A stretch of DNA of 64,000 nt from Ascaphus truei (lineage: Eukaryota > Chordata > Amphibia > Anura > Ascaphidae): assembly GCA_036426205.1 (NCBI GenBank), contig CM071574.1:10616020-10680019 (forward strand), read 5' to 3'. The first letter of the stretch is position 1, and every line of letters starts with the position of its first letter. Under the pieces are notes generated by a model that worked only from the letters and a program-made list of their open reading frames with translations, did not search any database and was not told the origin of the DNA. Of the stretch, positions 48,091 through 58,800 are shown piece by piece. A program made the position numbers and the translations under genes.

Positions 48091-48590
48091 GACTGTAAAC
48101 CATACATTTACTTTCTATACATAAATGTATTCACAACTGTAGCAGTAAACCATACACCTGTTGATGTTTTGAATTGCTGTGCACTTAAAATGTTTCTACA
48201 TTGTACAGTATTTGTAAATAAATGTTTTTGTACTTACTCAACCTTAAAAGAACATGTTGATTTGTATTACATTGTTCCATTGGCTCTTTTGCTACTGTAA
48301 CAAAATACAGTGTTTCTAGAATGTATACTACTGTCCAGGCACACTGTACTGTATACTGTAGGCATGCTCAGTACAAAGAGTATTAAAAAAATAGAAGACA
48401 CGTACATTACAGTACTGTACTGTATGTACTGGCACTTTATAGAAGACACATACTGTATGTACAGTACTGTAATACATGTAGAATAAATGCATAGTTTTTA
48501 TTTTTTCGGGTTTATTACACAGTATACTGTTTATAAAAAAGTATTGTATACTGTACAGCCGCAAAACATCAGCATAGTGTACATCAGCCA

Positions 48591-49613
48591 CTAAACTGTA
48601 GACTCCGGTACGTGGGTTTTTAAAATCCGATTCAGCAATGTGCAGGCATTGTTACACAAAGCGATATTATCCATCGAAATCCCTCCATTAGCCGTTTTCT
48701 TTTCTGAGGAAAAACAAAAAGAAAAGTTTTACTGTAATGGTCTAAAGAAGTTCCCAGCCAGTCCCACCAATAATTTTCTCGGGGGGCGTCTCCTGTTCAC
48801 ATGTGCATGCGCCTACCGTCGATGTAATGACACGCATACTGTATGCGTTTCAAGAAGGTTCCAATGCGCCTAGCGTTACACCAATAGTTCAGTATCTGCA
48901 GTATAGTACTGTAGAAGCCGCTCAGCCAATAATATTGCTTATAGGAGAATCGCTTGACTTTTGAATCGCACCGATATTGATACTGTATTGTCAAACTAAA
49001 AAAAACACAGAAAATAATACGGCAACAATACTCACCATAGAATTTCCCATTCAGCTGGCGCCGGCGCCGGTCCACTGCCAGTCCAGCGTTCTTGATCATC
49101 CACGTCGATAGTTTGCAGCGGGACTAGTCCACCTGTAGTCAGCTGATGAGGCTGGAAATTGCTTAGGTACATGCAAGCTTGATCGAAACTGCACGCGAAA
49201 TCCGGCTCAGGCTCAGGGTTGTCACTGACGGCGGGACCGTCATTGGAAGCCGGTGCTGGTGCATTGCTTGGCAGCTACTGTCGTTTCTTAGTTGGTTTTA
49301 ACACGACCCTTCGCCTGTTGCCGTCTGCATGATCATAGACACAGGAAAAAGCCGGTGATACACACCAATACCCTCCAACAAATTGTGGCTCAATACGATA
49401 GAAAAAGGGATTGCTACATAACCTTGTCCTTATTGCACACTTCCACGTATGAGGAACTGGCAAAAATTTGTAAAAGTCATAGTTTTCGATAAAATACTGA
49501 TAAATTTGAACAACTGTTGCCATCTTATCATCTGTTGCATTAATCGCAGCCCATATCAAATATTCGTAACTTCTGTTGAGTTTTTGGAAAGTCGGCTGCA
49601 CTTGAACACTCAT
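48591..49613 (-). CDS. Divergent forkhead-domain cargo gene, in-frame TAG, probable intron
   Basis: The start at 49613 has a strong context (CCCGCC before ATG). Residues about 15-87 match the winged-helix layout: SYEYLIWAAINAT (helix 1), VQIYQYFIENYDFYK (helix 2), WKCAIRTRLCSNPFFYRI (recognition helix) and GGYWCVSP (wing). The base-contacting His of the usual W-x-x-S-I-R-H-N-L-S motif is Thr here, so specificity likely differs. TAG at 49275-49277 follows CAG, but the same frame stays open for about 80 more codons to a GTGAGT donor after 49036. A CTCAG acceptor precedes 48703, where an exon encoding MDNIALCNNACTLL ends at TAG (48591). Joining these two sites leaves the frame off by one, so one small indel or another splice choice is implied. 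Forkhead proteins are nuclear DNA-binding factors. Confidence 0.7.
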
Positions 49614-50044
49614 GGCGGGCGGCGGGTCTCTGGAGAATACTGTTACCGAAACTGGTCTTTGTCTTTCTTTAATATGAAAAGCCTAAATTGATACATTTTG
49701 GCAACCTCTTCCTTCAGTCTCAAAGCCAAGTTACAATAGCACACTGTGGTATCTTTTTTAAATGAAACACCTGCAAGTCGACACATTACTGACTGAAGCG
49801 CATGCGCATTACAATTCATGAATATCTGCCATCTGACTGACACGCGAAAAATTGCAACCTATTAAATCCGAACCATTCTCAATAAACGCATCAACCGCGC
49901 GTCAACCGCACATGACCCGCACATGACCCGCGGCTGGGAACGCAAAATGAATGCGGTATGCTCCAGGTGAATTGCGTCACATTCCAGGAAAAAGCCAGGG
50001 AAAAAACAGCGATGTGTTAGACTCAGATGTGCCGCAGCAGAATG
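49614..50044 (-). promoter_or_regulatory. Right arm: forkhead gene upstream region and terminal repeat
   Basis: Holds a GCGCATGCGC palindrome (49798-49807, NRF1-like), tandem ACATGACCCGC at about 49909-49930, and the stretch 49806-49990 shared with the MITE at 14605. The right terminal repeat is 50019-50044. The forkhead promoter must lie here. Confidence 0.5.
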
Positions 50045-51047
50045 TAGAATAATTGTAACACTTGACATAGTATCAGAAATAACCACTGTGATCTTTATAA
50101 TACTACTCCCACTAGTGGGTAACTCTACACCATGTACCGAATGTCATTCACACCACTAGGAGTGTACCTTGCACCCACCACCGTGTATCCCCACACCGTG
50201 TCCACAGTCTAACCCCTTTGTCCCGTGGTCAGTGCTGCCACTATGTGTAAATATAACTATTGTGATATGTTGGTGCACTTATGAAGGTACTTGCCGAGTG
50301 CTCCTGCACTCGGGCCAGCAATCAACTTCGAAAAGGATCCGCCGCTTGGTGATCCCGTCTGTGATCCAGTCCTTCCTTATCATGAAGGTCCGCCAGGGGC
50401 TATCCCACCCTGGAGATAGTCTTTGTCTCTTTGGGGTGTAGGCTTGAGCCCAAGCCTCTTCTCGGGGAGCACAGCGTCCGCTGGGTCCCTAACTATGACT
50501 GATACTTATGTGGCAGGGTCCCTAACCTAGGGCCTGTACCTGTAGCACCACAAGCTGTGAGGGGCTCAGGACCTAACTGGGGCCTAGGGGGCTGCTGGCC
50601 TAATGCAGTGGGTCACAGACCCCTGCACTCACCTCCTTCCCTGGCTCTTCCTTGTCCTGACTGACATTCAGAGCCCGCGAAATGTATCTAAATCTCCTCC
50701 ACAGGGAGATTCTACAGCCCTATTGGCTCCATGGCGTCACGTGGGGCGCTCCTGAGGCTCATGGGATCTGTAGTCCCATTCTCAGAGCCTCCCTGTTTGG
50801 CTAGTCTTCGCGCGCTCTCCTCGCACTCTTCTCGCGCATACGTAACTGGTCCGGCCGCCCGAGTACTCACTGCGCATGCGCGAACTCTGGCAAGATGGCG
50901 GCGCTCTGCAAGGGAGCCGCCGGAACGCCGAAGCGCTCCCTGCATAGCCCCCACCCTCCAGAAGTGCCGGCGTGTTAGTCTAGTGACCCCCGGAAGTGGA
51001 GGTAACGAGGGGGGGGCGGCTCGCGGGGCACAGGGGACCTGGCTACA
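50045..51047 (-). repeat. Right part of the split LTR
   Basis: Continues the LTR from 41120. CpG-rich toward the end (50750-51020), with GGGATCTGTAGTCCC, GCGCATGCGC and CAAGATGGCGGCGC. It ends GGCTACA followed by ACCG. Minus-strand transcription sense is inferred from the copy at 1-1407, which makes this GC-rich part the U3 promoter. Confidence 0.75.
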
Positions 51048-51051
51048 ACCG

Positions 51052-52682
51052 GTATCCTCAAGGCTAATGATATGCAAAAGCAAGGTTCATTAGCAAAATT
51101 ACCAATTTAAAGTTACCTGAATGAAGGGGGATTACCATAGCCTAACAAAATACATGCCCATGCGCATTGGGAAAGAACGTTATTAGGAAACGTTAGTTTG
51201 ATATACATAGATTATTATTCATGTTCCAAAATGTATTTTCTTTTTTACACACAATGCCTTGACTGTGTGTAATTAAATATTATTTTGGTTACTTCTGTTT
51301 CCTTGAAAATATTTTTCTCATATGTAGATTCATTCTTATAAATTCACACTTTATACCATAAATTATATATACAATAGTAGGTCATTTAAACATGTAATAT
51401 TCACGTTAATTATTAAAAAACATATTATAGTTAATCCTTTAAAAAACACAATTAATATTAATTATATATATATATAATGTTCTGCTGGAGCCATTTATAT
51501 ATCCACTATATATCTGTTAGTACAACACGTCATGAAAGAGTTCATTCCTACACTGAGTTCATTCATATGGGTACCACTTAAGACCTTCCCTTTTCCCTTG
51601 TAGGCTATTTGGAGAAATAACGCAATGCTGCTCAGGGTTTAGAAGTAAGGGCAGCTTCCTGTAGGCACTAAATATCGTTGCATTATTAGCATAGCATTAA
51701 CAGTAACGGAGGCCTGAGGATCTCCGTTGGTAGGTAAAGTGCTCATTACCATATGGTTTGCATATAAAGAATCCTAAAGTTCTTTAAAATGTACAATTCC
51801 CTTATTTTTAAGGAAATTGGCTGAACAACAAAGCGTTAAGCAGCTTTGGGGATATGCGTTACGGTCCGGATATGGGTACATTAAAATGAGATAACGTAAT
51901 CTTAAAAAGTTAGCAACCTTCTGAGGATCTACCTTATAATTCTAATGGCAGAAGATATACAATGTAACTAAAATAACATTGAATACAAATCACAATCATA
52001 GACCAAATGTTTCACTCCAAAATCGTTTTTTATTGTGTTAGTCCATACATTGTGTGCATTTTACTGTACATTCAAGGCAAATGAATGTATTTTGTTATAT
52101 CACCATGTACATAACTTAATGCAGCAATATGTACATACATATACAGTACATTGGGAATCTCATTGTGTCAAATTCATGTTAATCAGATGTTGATTACATT
52201 TAATTGGTTTGGACTTTCTCCAGATCCTCCTTTTCCACTGACCATGTGAGACCACCCTCAAGCTCCATCCACTTCAGGTCTTCTTGTTCTCTCTTGTGTG
52301 GAAGTATTACTTTGTTGTTCTGCCAAATCTGTAACCCAACTTCTCCCTACTATACACAACCCCATGTTTACTAATTGAATTGATGCTATGCCATAACCTT
52401 TCAGCCCATTTAACTAAATGGGCTGTATGGTTTCATCTAGCTCCTGGATATGTTTTATTGCATAGCACTGCTTAGCTAACATGGCAATATTTTCAAATTC
52501 AGTTGTTCTGAATATAGAATTTTCTTTCTGATACTTTTACTGCAGTATTGTATCAATATATTTTTTGCCTTTTATATTGTTATGTTGCAAAGTGCTCTGT
52601 ACATGCCCCGCACTGTATAAAAATAAAATACCCATAACCATACAAATCTTAGACCAACACATAAAATATAATGTTGTACATA
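51052..52682. other. No gene seen
   Basis: AT-rich noncoding DNA without recognised feature. Confidence 0.4.
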
Positions 52683-52965
52683 TACAGATGCAGCGGCCAT
52701 TATCTGATTATTTTACGGGTTTAATCCCGTGGCACACCCGGGCTTGGTGCTTGATTTCTTGAAATTGTCTCGTGTTAAGACGCAAGTTTACTAGTGTTTT
52801 TATCGAGTGCAGAAAATTGAATTTTAGTGTTGTCTGCAATACCGTCAAGAAACTCAAATGGGCGATCGTGAGTTATTGTCTTAAAATTCTAATTGCAATG
52901 CAACCTGTCTTTCATTCCCGTACAGTTCTTCAAGTGTGTGTAATTGTAAAGTAATAATTAAGAAA
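52683..52965 (+). repeat. Diverged relative of the 41121 transposon left end
   Basis: Begins TACAGATGCAGCGGCCATTA, and the order of words follows 41121-41400, including TTGTCTGCAATAC, GAGTTATTGTCTT / GAGCTGTTGTCTT and GTAATTGTAAA. It may be a truncated copy or a MITE of the same family. L2 DNA starts about 15 bp downstream. Confidence 0.55.
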
Positions 52966-52999
52966 GAAAGAATTCCTATTGTATAGAGGGAGATGTTAC

Positions 53000-54750
53000 T
53001 ATACAATACAAACTCCTCCCTCCAGGCCCACACCCAACATTACCATACACCCTGGACTACTCAAAAGCCTTGCACTATCTACTGAATGTTGGTGGAGAAC
53101 TCTAAAAACCAGCACACCAACCACCACACACTCTAATGGCAAACACCACAAATTTACAACTTGCAAACAACTACCCAAATTTCTACTCATACTATTACTC
53201 TCTTTAGCAGGTGATATTGAACCTCACCCAGGTCCTCCCATTTCAACTCTGTCCCATGCCCCTGAGAATTCCTTCCTGTCGCCCATATAAATATCCGGAG
53301 CCTGCTGCCCAGACTGGACGAACTAAGGGCATGGTGCCTTATGCATAAACCCAAAGCCATCATTCTTACAGAAACATGGCTAACCCCTAAAACCCCTGAT
53401 GCAAATATCGCCATTCAGGGATACTCCATTTTTAGGAGAGATAGGTCAAAGAGAGGAGGAGGGGTGTAATTTTATATTGCAGACACCTTACAATTTACAC
53501 TGTTAAATTGCCCCCCAAGCCCACCCTCTTTTGAAATTCTAGTCGTCAGAATATGCCTCCCCTTTCCTAAGCCCATCTTGCTCGCTGGCATCTACCGCCC
53601 CCCTAAAGCCCCTCTACAATCCCTGACTGATATCACCCAGTTTCTTGGCTCCATTTCCTCTCTGAATGAGGAGTGAGCTGCTAGTTCTTGGGGATTTCAA
53701 CTTCAATTGGCTTGACCCTAAAAACCACAAAATCCAGATACAACTCAAGTCACTTAACCTATCACAACTGATTTCCCAACCCACACGGACAAACCTGAAA
53801 TAGCATAACCATTCCTTGCTAGACTGGATTCTCTCCTCAAACCCCAGCAGAATTCAATCCTCTGGCATCCTTCCTGATATTTTGAGTGACCATGCAATAG
53901 TGTACTGTGTAAGGAAAATTAAACCGCTCCATTCAAGCCATAAAGTTCTCTTCACTAGAACATTTAAAAACTTTAACCCACAACAGTTTCTGGATGACCT
54001 TACCAACTGCCCATGGCACAGAATCAATTTAATTCCCGACCCTGATTCTGCGCTAGACTATTTCAAATCCGAGTTCTTAAAACTCTGCGATACCCATGCT
54101 CCACTACACAAAATAAGGGTACGGGGGGCCCACCTTCCATGGGTTACAACTGACCATATTGCACTCTACCAGCTCAGGGATACTTTGTGGAAAAGCTACA
54201 AAGTAACTGGCACTACCAATGATCTCAATCACTACAGATGCCTGCGGAACATGTGCACAAGGCAAACAAGGCACGCAAAAGCACAATATTACTCTGACAA
54301 TCTCTACCAAAATACATCAAACCCAGCTAACTTCTGGAAGGTTATCAACAATATATTCCAGCCTCCTAACCATCAACAACCAAGTAATATCACTAAGGGG
54401 GATATTACTTTGATAAACCCCACTGACATTGCAAATGCATTCAATGATTACTTTGTGGGGTGTGCCACTAACTTATTAGCGAAACGCAGCTCAAACCACA
54501 AACCTGAATCTCATCCTGGAGTTACCACATGCCCCATGTGCCCACCCCCTCCCAACACTGCCCACAACTTTTCAATTTGCCCAGTAATCTAGAGGAGATT
54601 ACCACAAGCGCTCCTCACACTAAAACTAAGCAGCCAATGCAGACCATGACTTACTACATTCTAGGTTTCCTACGACTTGGCCCCCAGCCATTGCCAAACC
54701 AATTGCTTCCATAGTCAACTCTATCCTGTCTGCAGGCCATATCCCTAAGA
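53000..54750 (+). pseudogene. LINE ORF2 first half: endonuclease region
   Basis: Starts with a hydrophobic segment and AGDIEPHPGPP (53208-53240), an N-terminal signature of L2/CR1 ORF2 like a degenerate 2A motif. Endonuclease motifs follow: AIILTETWL, AGIYRPP, a GDFN motif near 53690, and ILSDHAIVY near 53880. The last uninterrupted frame is 53816-54592. Stops and shifts near 53470, 53675 and 53800 break the rest. The endonuclease would nick target DNA for target-primed reverse transcription. The frame is then lost in a segment that recurs at 56561. Confidence 0.7.
54315..54750 (+). repeat. Direct repeat, left copy (LINE sequence)
   Basis: From CATCAAACCCAGC to CCCTAAGA; repeated at 56561-56988 and flanks the Penelope insertion. 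The copies differ mainly by one-base indels. Confidence 0.9.
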
Positions 54751-55534
54751 AACAAGAATAAAAACCGGGCGCTTCTTAAACTAAATGAAACAATTATGGT
54801 CTATACAGTTCAAGTGACAGTGATATGTAACTTATAAATATATATCATATAATAGATAAATGACCTCCACCATAAAGATGAATACAATGGTGATGTGAAA
54901 TACAACAAATGAAAAGCAGCTCTACACCCTTTAAACGGACTGTCCAGGCCAGGTAGATCTTTGGTAGGTTGGTATTTGAGCGGAGCGCTGTGTGTCTCGT
55001 GAACATGAAAGAAAAAATATATTATATATGCAAGATGTATAAACAAATAAGTCTCAAGATAACTCTGCAATGGTGGTACTCACAATTGACAATGTCAATA
55101 TAAAGCGTATCAAGACACTTCTCTCTCTGATAAGCCCTATAAGGGGATTCCCCCTCAGAGTGGTGTCTTGATAACGTATCAGGAAGCTTGTTTGGGGTCA
55201 GGGTTTAACTCCCAAGTTTTGTAGAAGGAAAGAGAGAACGCACAATGGTACAGTATGGTCTAAATAATGTATTAGCAGCAATGAACAAACATATGCATGA
55301 TGCACTCACATTTCCAATATGACTTTACGTTCGAGGAGAGGACAGCTGGTTGTAGAGAGTGCCCGGTGTCTCCAGGAGCGCGGAGCGCTTCCGGTGGCTG
55401 TCACTTGTATCGCGTCACGTCCTGTGGACGTCTCGGGTTGGGGCGGAAGAAGCTGCCTGTGTGTCCGGTCTCCGTGCCAGCACCTAGCTCCAATGTTCTC
55501 CCCACTTAGTCACCTCCCACAGCAGATCGATTCT

Positions 55535-55558
55535 ACCGTTTCGCTGTGGCTTCTTCAG
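55535..55558 (-). ncRNA. Hammerhead-like motif
   Basis: On the minus strand CTGAAGA, then GCCACAGC, then GAAACGG. Stem II would be only two pairs, so this is a weak core. Confidence 0.25.
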
Positions 55559-56019
55559 GATCGGATTAATAACCCATGTGTTCCTCCTTATATTATAGTC
55601 CATGATCAATACAGATGGCCAATCGGGGGGTCAATCAATAATTGCCATCAGTATGTTTTGTGGCATTAGCTAAGGAGGTGTGTTACAATATCACAATACA
55701 ATAATAAATAATAAATATAGACAGGCTTTCATTGCTAATACAATCAAAATCATTATAATATGTACACTCAAATCTTTAATACTTAATAGGTTATAAATCA
55801 AATATAGAATAATAAGAATAGATAAAAGATATATATATAATAAAATATATATAATAAATACGGCGCAGGGAGGGGAGGTCTAATAGGATGAGGAGATAAA
55901 ACAAATTAGATACACATTATCAATAAAATTAACAGTCCATTGTTTAAAATTGGCTACATAAAATATTCAGAGCACTAAAAGCAACTGAGATGTATTAAGA
56001 ATGAAACTTATTGAGAAGG

Positions 56020-56345
56020 TTATATCAAGAAGGCGCCAATGTCTATATCAACATTAAGACCCTTTGGATTGAGGGTCTGCATTTTATGAATCCAAAAGGT
56101 TTCCCTTTTTGCTAATGTATTTAATCTATTGCCCCCTCTCCAATGTATCGGGACTTTGCTACCTATCTTTAAAGTTAAAAATTGGATTGGATTGGTGATG
56201 TAAACTAAAATGCTTAGAGACATTGTGTGTTAATATACCCTTCTTGATATTTAAAAGATGTTCAACTCCGTACTTAAGAGGCCTTGAGGTACGTCCTATA
56301 TATTGGAGGACCGCAAGGACACTCTAAAATGTAAATAACGAAATC
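56020..56345 (-). pseudogene. Penelope GIY-YIG endonuclease (decayed)
   Basis: CPCG followed by a YI/R-T-like remnant, then EHLLNIKKG, THNVSKHF, a WRGGNRLNTLAKRETFWIH block and TLNPKGLNVDIDIGAFLI before the stop at 56020. It aligns block for block with 4386-4692. At least two frameshifts separate the parts; the C-terminal 67 codons are intact. Confidence 0.75.
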
Positions 56346-56560
56346 TGTTTTACAATTTATAGACCCCTCAATTTTAAAAATTTCACCAGTGATATTTGAT
56401 TTAAAACTGATTTTGTCTTTATCTTTATGGATACATGCTTTGGATTATAACAGCCGTAGAAGCCTTGGGTTATCTAAGCCTGAGTGTTCTCTTCATTTCT
56501 TTCTAAAAAAGGTGGTTGGTGCTAGTCCTACTCTTAAGATTAAGAACTCTTAAGGAAAAT

Positions 56561-56988
56561 CATCAAACCCAGCTAACTTCTGGAAGGTTATCAACATATT
56601 ATTCCAGCCTCCTAACCATCAACAACCAAGTAATATCACTAAGGGGGATATTACTTTGATAAACCCCCTGACATTGCAAATGCATTCAATGATTACTTTG
56701 TGGGTGTGCCACTAACTTATTAGCGAAACGCAGCCCAAAACCACAAACCTGAATCTCATCCTGGGAGTACCCACATAGCCCCACCCCCTCCCAACACTGC
56801 CCCAATTTTCAATTTGGCCCAGTATCTGAAGAGGAGATTACACAAGCGCTCCTCAAAACTAAAACTAAGCAGCCAATGCAGACCTGACTTACTCATTCTA
56901 GGTTCCTACGACTTGGTGCCCCAGCCATTGCCAAACCAATTGCTTCCATAGTCAACTCTATCCTGTCCGCAGGCCCATATCCCTAAGA
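56561..56988 (+). repeat. Direct repeat, right copy (LINE sequence)
   Basis: Second copy of 54315-54750. After it the LINE continues into the reverse transcriptase, so the LINE is otherwise co-linear. Confidence 0.9.
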
Positions 56989-56989
56989 C

Positions 56990-58378
56990 CTGGAAAACTG
57001 CCAGAGTTGTCCCAATCTTCAAAAGTGGGGACAAAAACACTGTCTCAAACTACAGGCCAATCTCACTTCTCCCAATTCTATCCAAAGTCATGGAAAAATG
57101 TGTCCACTGCCAATTAAATGATTAATATACCAAGACAAATTTCACTAGCCAATTCCAATCTGGATTCCGTCCCAAACACTCCGCCGTAAAAACCCTGCTA
57201 AAAGTTTGCAATAAAATCCAGTGTGGAATGGAACGGGGACAACTCACTGTTGCAGTATTGCTAGATTTTGCAAAGGCTTTTGATACAGTTGATCATGCTA
57301 TCCTGCTTAACAAACTCCAGAGCTCTGGAATAGGGAAACATGCTTTAAACTGGTTTCAGTCCTACCTATCAGGAAGATCCCAACATGTGTCCATCTCAGG
57401 CTCTAACTCCAACCCCCTGGATATCACCTGCGGCGTCCCGCAATGCTCTGTTCTGGGCCCCCTACTCTTCTCAGTGTTCATTAATGATCTTCCCACAGCT
57501 TGTAAGGAAGCCTCAATACACATGTATGCAGATGACACAATCCTATAATGCACACAGCCATAGCCTCTCTGACCTTCAACACATACTTCAGTCTAACTTT
57601 TTGAGACTCGAAAACTGGATTTCCCAAAACAAACTGTTTTTAAACACTGACAAGACTGTAACAATGGTATTTGGGACCAAGTCTAAATTTGTAAAGCTTC
57701 CAGCGACTGAGCTCCTGATTAGAACCAACCACCCTAACCCCTGTTACTAGTTTTAAATACCTGGGCTTATGGTTTGACTCCCACTTAACATTTGGAATGC
57801 ACATTGATACCCTGACAACCAAGACCTATGCCAAACTAGGGGTACTTTACAGGAACAAATCCTCCCTAAGTCTCCTGGTCAGAAAGCGTATCGCACAGCA
57901 GATGCTAATGCCAATTATTGAATATGGAGACATATTATATGGCTCGGCACCTCAAACCCACCTTAGCAAACCTGATACCCTCTACAATTCAATTTGTCGT
58001 TTTGTTCTCCAATGCAACTACAACACACATCACTGCGAAATGCTCAAAGAACTAGATTGGTCATCACTAGAGTCTAGGCGCAAAGTTCACCTTTTCTGTC
58101 TTGCCTTTAAATTCTTTATGGTCAAGCTACCCAGCCATCTGAACAAGCTCCTCACCCCTACCACATGCAGCACTTATCACCTGAGATCAGACTCCAAAAG
58201 ACTGTTCATGGTCCCAAGGCTCAACAAAGTATCCGGCCGTTCCTCCTTCTCTTACCGTACACCCCAAAACTGGAACAACCTACCAGGGACTCTCACATCC
58301 ACCACCAGTTTAAGTTATTTCAAATCTAAGGCTGTCTCACATTTTAATCTGGTCTGTAACTGTTTCATACGCCAATAA
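56990..58378 (+). pseudogene. LINE ORF2 second half: reverse transcriptase and C-terminus
   Basis: Motifs in order: ARVVPIFKSGDKN and NYRPISLLPILSK (57000-57090), FAKAFDTVDHAILLNKL (57267-57315), CGVPQCSVLGPLLF (57429-57470; the usual Gly after Gln is Cys) and MYADDTIL (57522-57545; YADD active site). The C-terminal 193 codons (57797-58378) are open, with IEYGDILYG and WNNLPGTL. A stop in 57120, a shift after 57545 and another before 57797 break the frame. It would copy LINE RNA at the nicked target. Confidence 0.8.
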
Positions 58379-58510
58379 TATATATTTTCTTTAACTGTGC
58401 ATGCAATGTCATGTATTATTTGTCTTAACTCTGTGCCCAGGACATACTTGAAAACGAGAGGTACCTCTCAATGTATTACTTCCTCGTAAAATATTTTATA
58501 AATAAAAAAT

Positions 58511-58800
58511 AAAATATTGTGTGGCACTAGAGGACACCCTGTAGTTAACTTAAAAATATTTTTTATTAATAATTAATAAAAATATTGTTTGGAGGTTACG
58601 AAACAAAACAGACAAAACAAACTAATAAAATCAATTAAAAGTGGAGGAGGGTGTGGAGGTGTAAATGTGCTATGATAAAGCCTAATAGTGGTGTGCATAA
58701 ATCTTTATAGCACCCACAGCTGAATGATCTGCACAGGAAGTGCCTTGGAGTTTCCTAGGCCTAGTCTGACTATATTATGTCCTATCAATAATTGGTGATA
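58511..58800. other. No gene seen
   Basis: Junction DNA between the LINE tail and the coiled-coil ORF. No gag-like sequence recognised. Confidence 0.35.

Larger units (their letters stand above)
41121..50044. mobile_element. Cargo-bearing Tc1/mariner-type transposon (transposase, BEN, forkhead genes)
   Basis: About 8.9 kb with imperfect inverted ends: the left end TACAGTGGCGGCCAATCTGA and the right end, inverted, CTGCTGCGGCACATCTGAG, both followed by TCTA. Ends abut TA at 41119-41120 and 50045-50046 inside an LTR that is otherwise continuous, which fits a TA target duplication. Contents: tandem-duplicated noncoding left arm, transposase (minus), BEN gene (plus), duplicated 3' UTR block, forkhead gene (minus) near the right end. 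A MITE at 14605-15005 and a fragment at 52683-52965 are relatives. The copy is probably inactive now, because each gene has at least one stop or shift. TIR pairing and exact ends were judged by eye. Confidence 0.75.
54751..56560 (-). mobile_element. Penelope-like element, 5'-truncated, inserted in the LINE
   Basis: On the minus strand: end of the coding region with the GIY-YIG endonuclease (56345-56020), an AT-rich 3' region, a terminal region with a CTGAAGAAG...GAAAC motif (55558-55535), and an end with AAGAAGCGCCCGG near 54780. The element lies exactly between the two 430-bp direct repeats. Confidence 0.75.
52979..58510 (+). mobile_element. L2/CR1-group LINE, interrupted by a Penelope insertion
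   Basis: Ordered remains of one non-LTR element: N-terminal part (53000-53290), endonuclease (53260-53910), linker (53910-54750), reverse transcriptase (56990-57700), C-terminal part (57797-58378), and a 3' UTR ending GTATTACTTCCTCGTAAAAT with A-rich ATAAATAAAAAAT at 58510. The 54751-56560 piece is foreign. The tail is typical of amphibian L2-like LINEs. Confidence 0.75.

Noticed and set aside
50712..51093. Overlapping ORFs of about 120 codons on both strands
   Set aside because: CpG-rich U3 part of the split LTR; same block seen in other LTR copies without a conserved frame.
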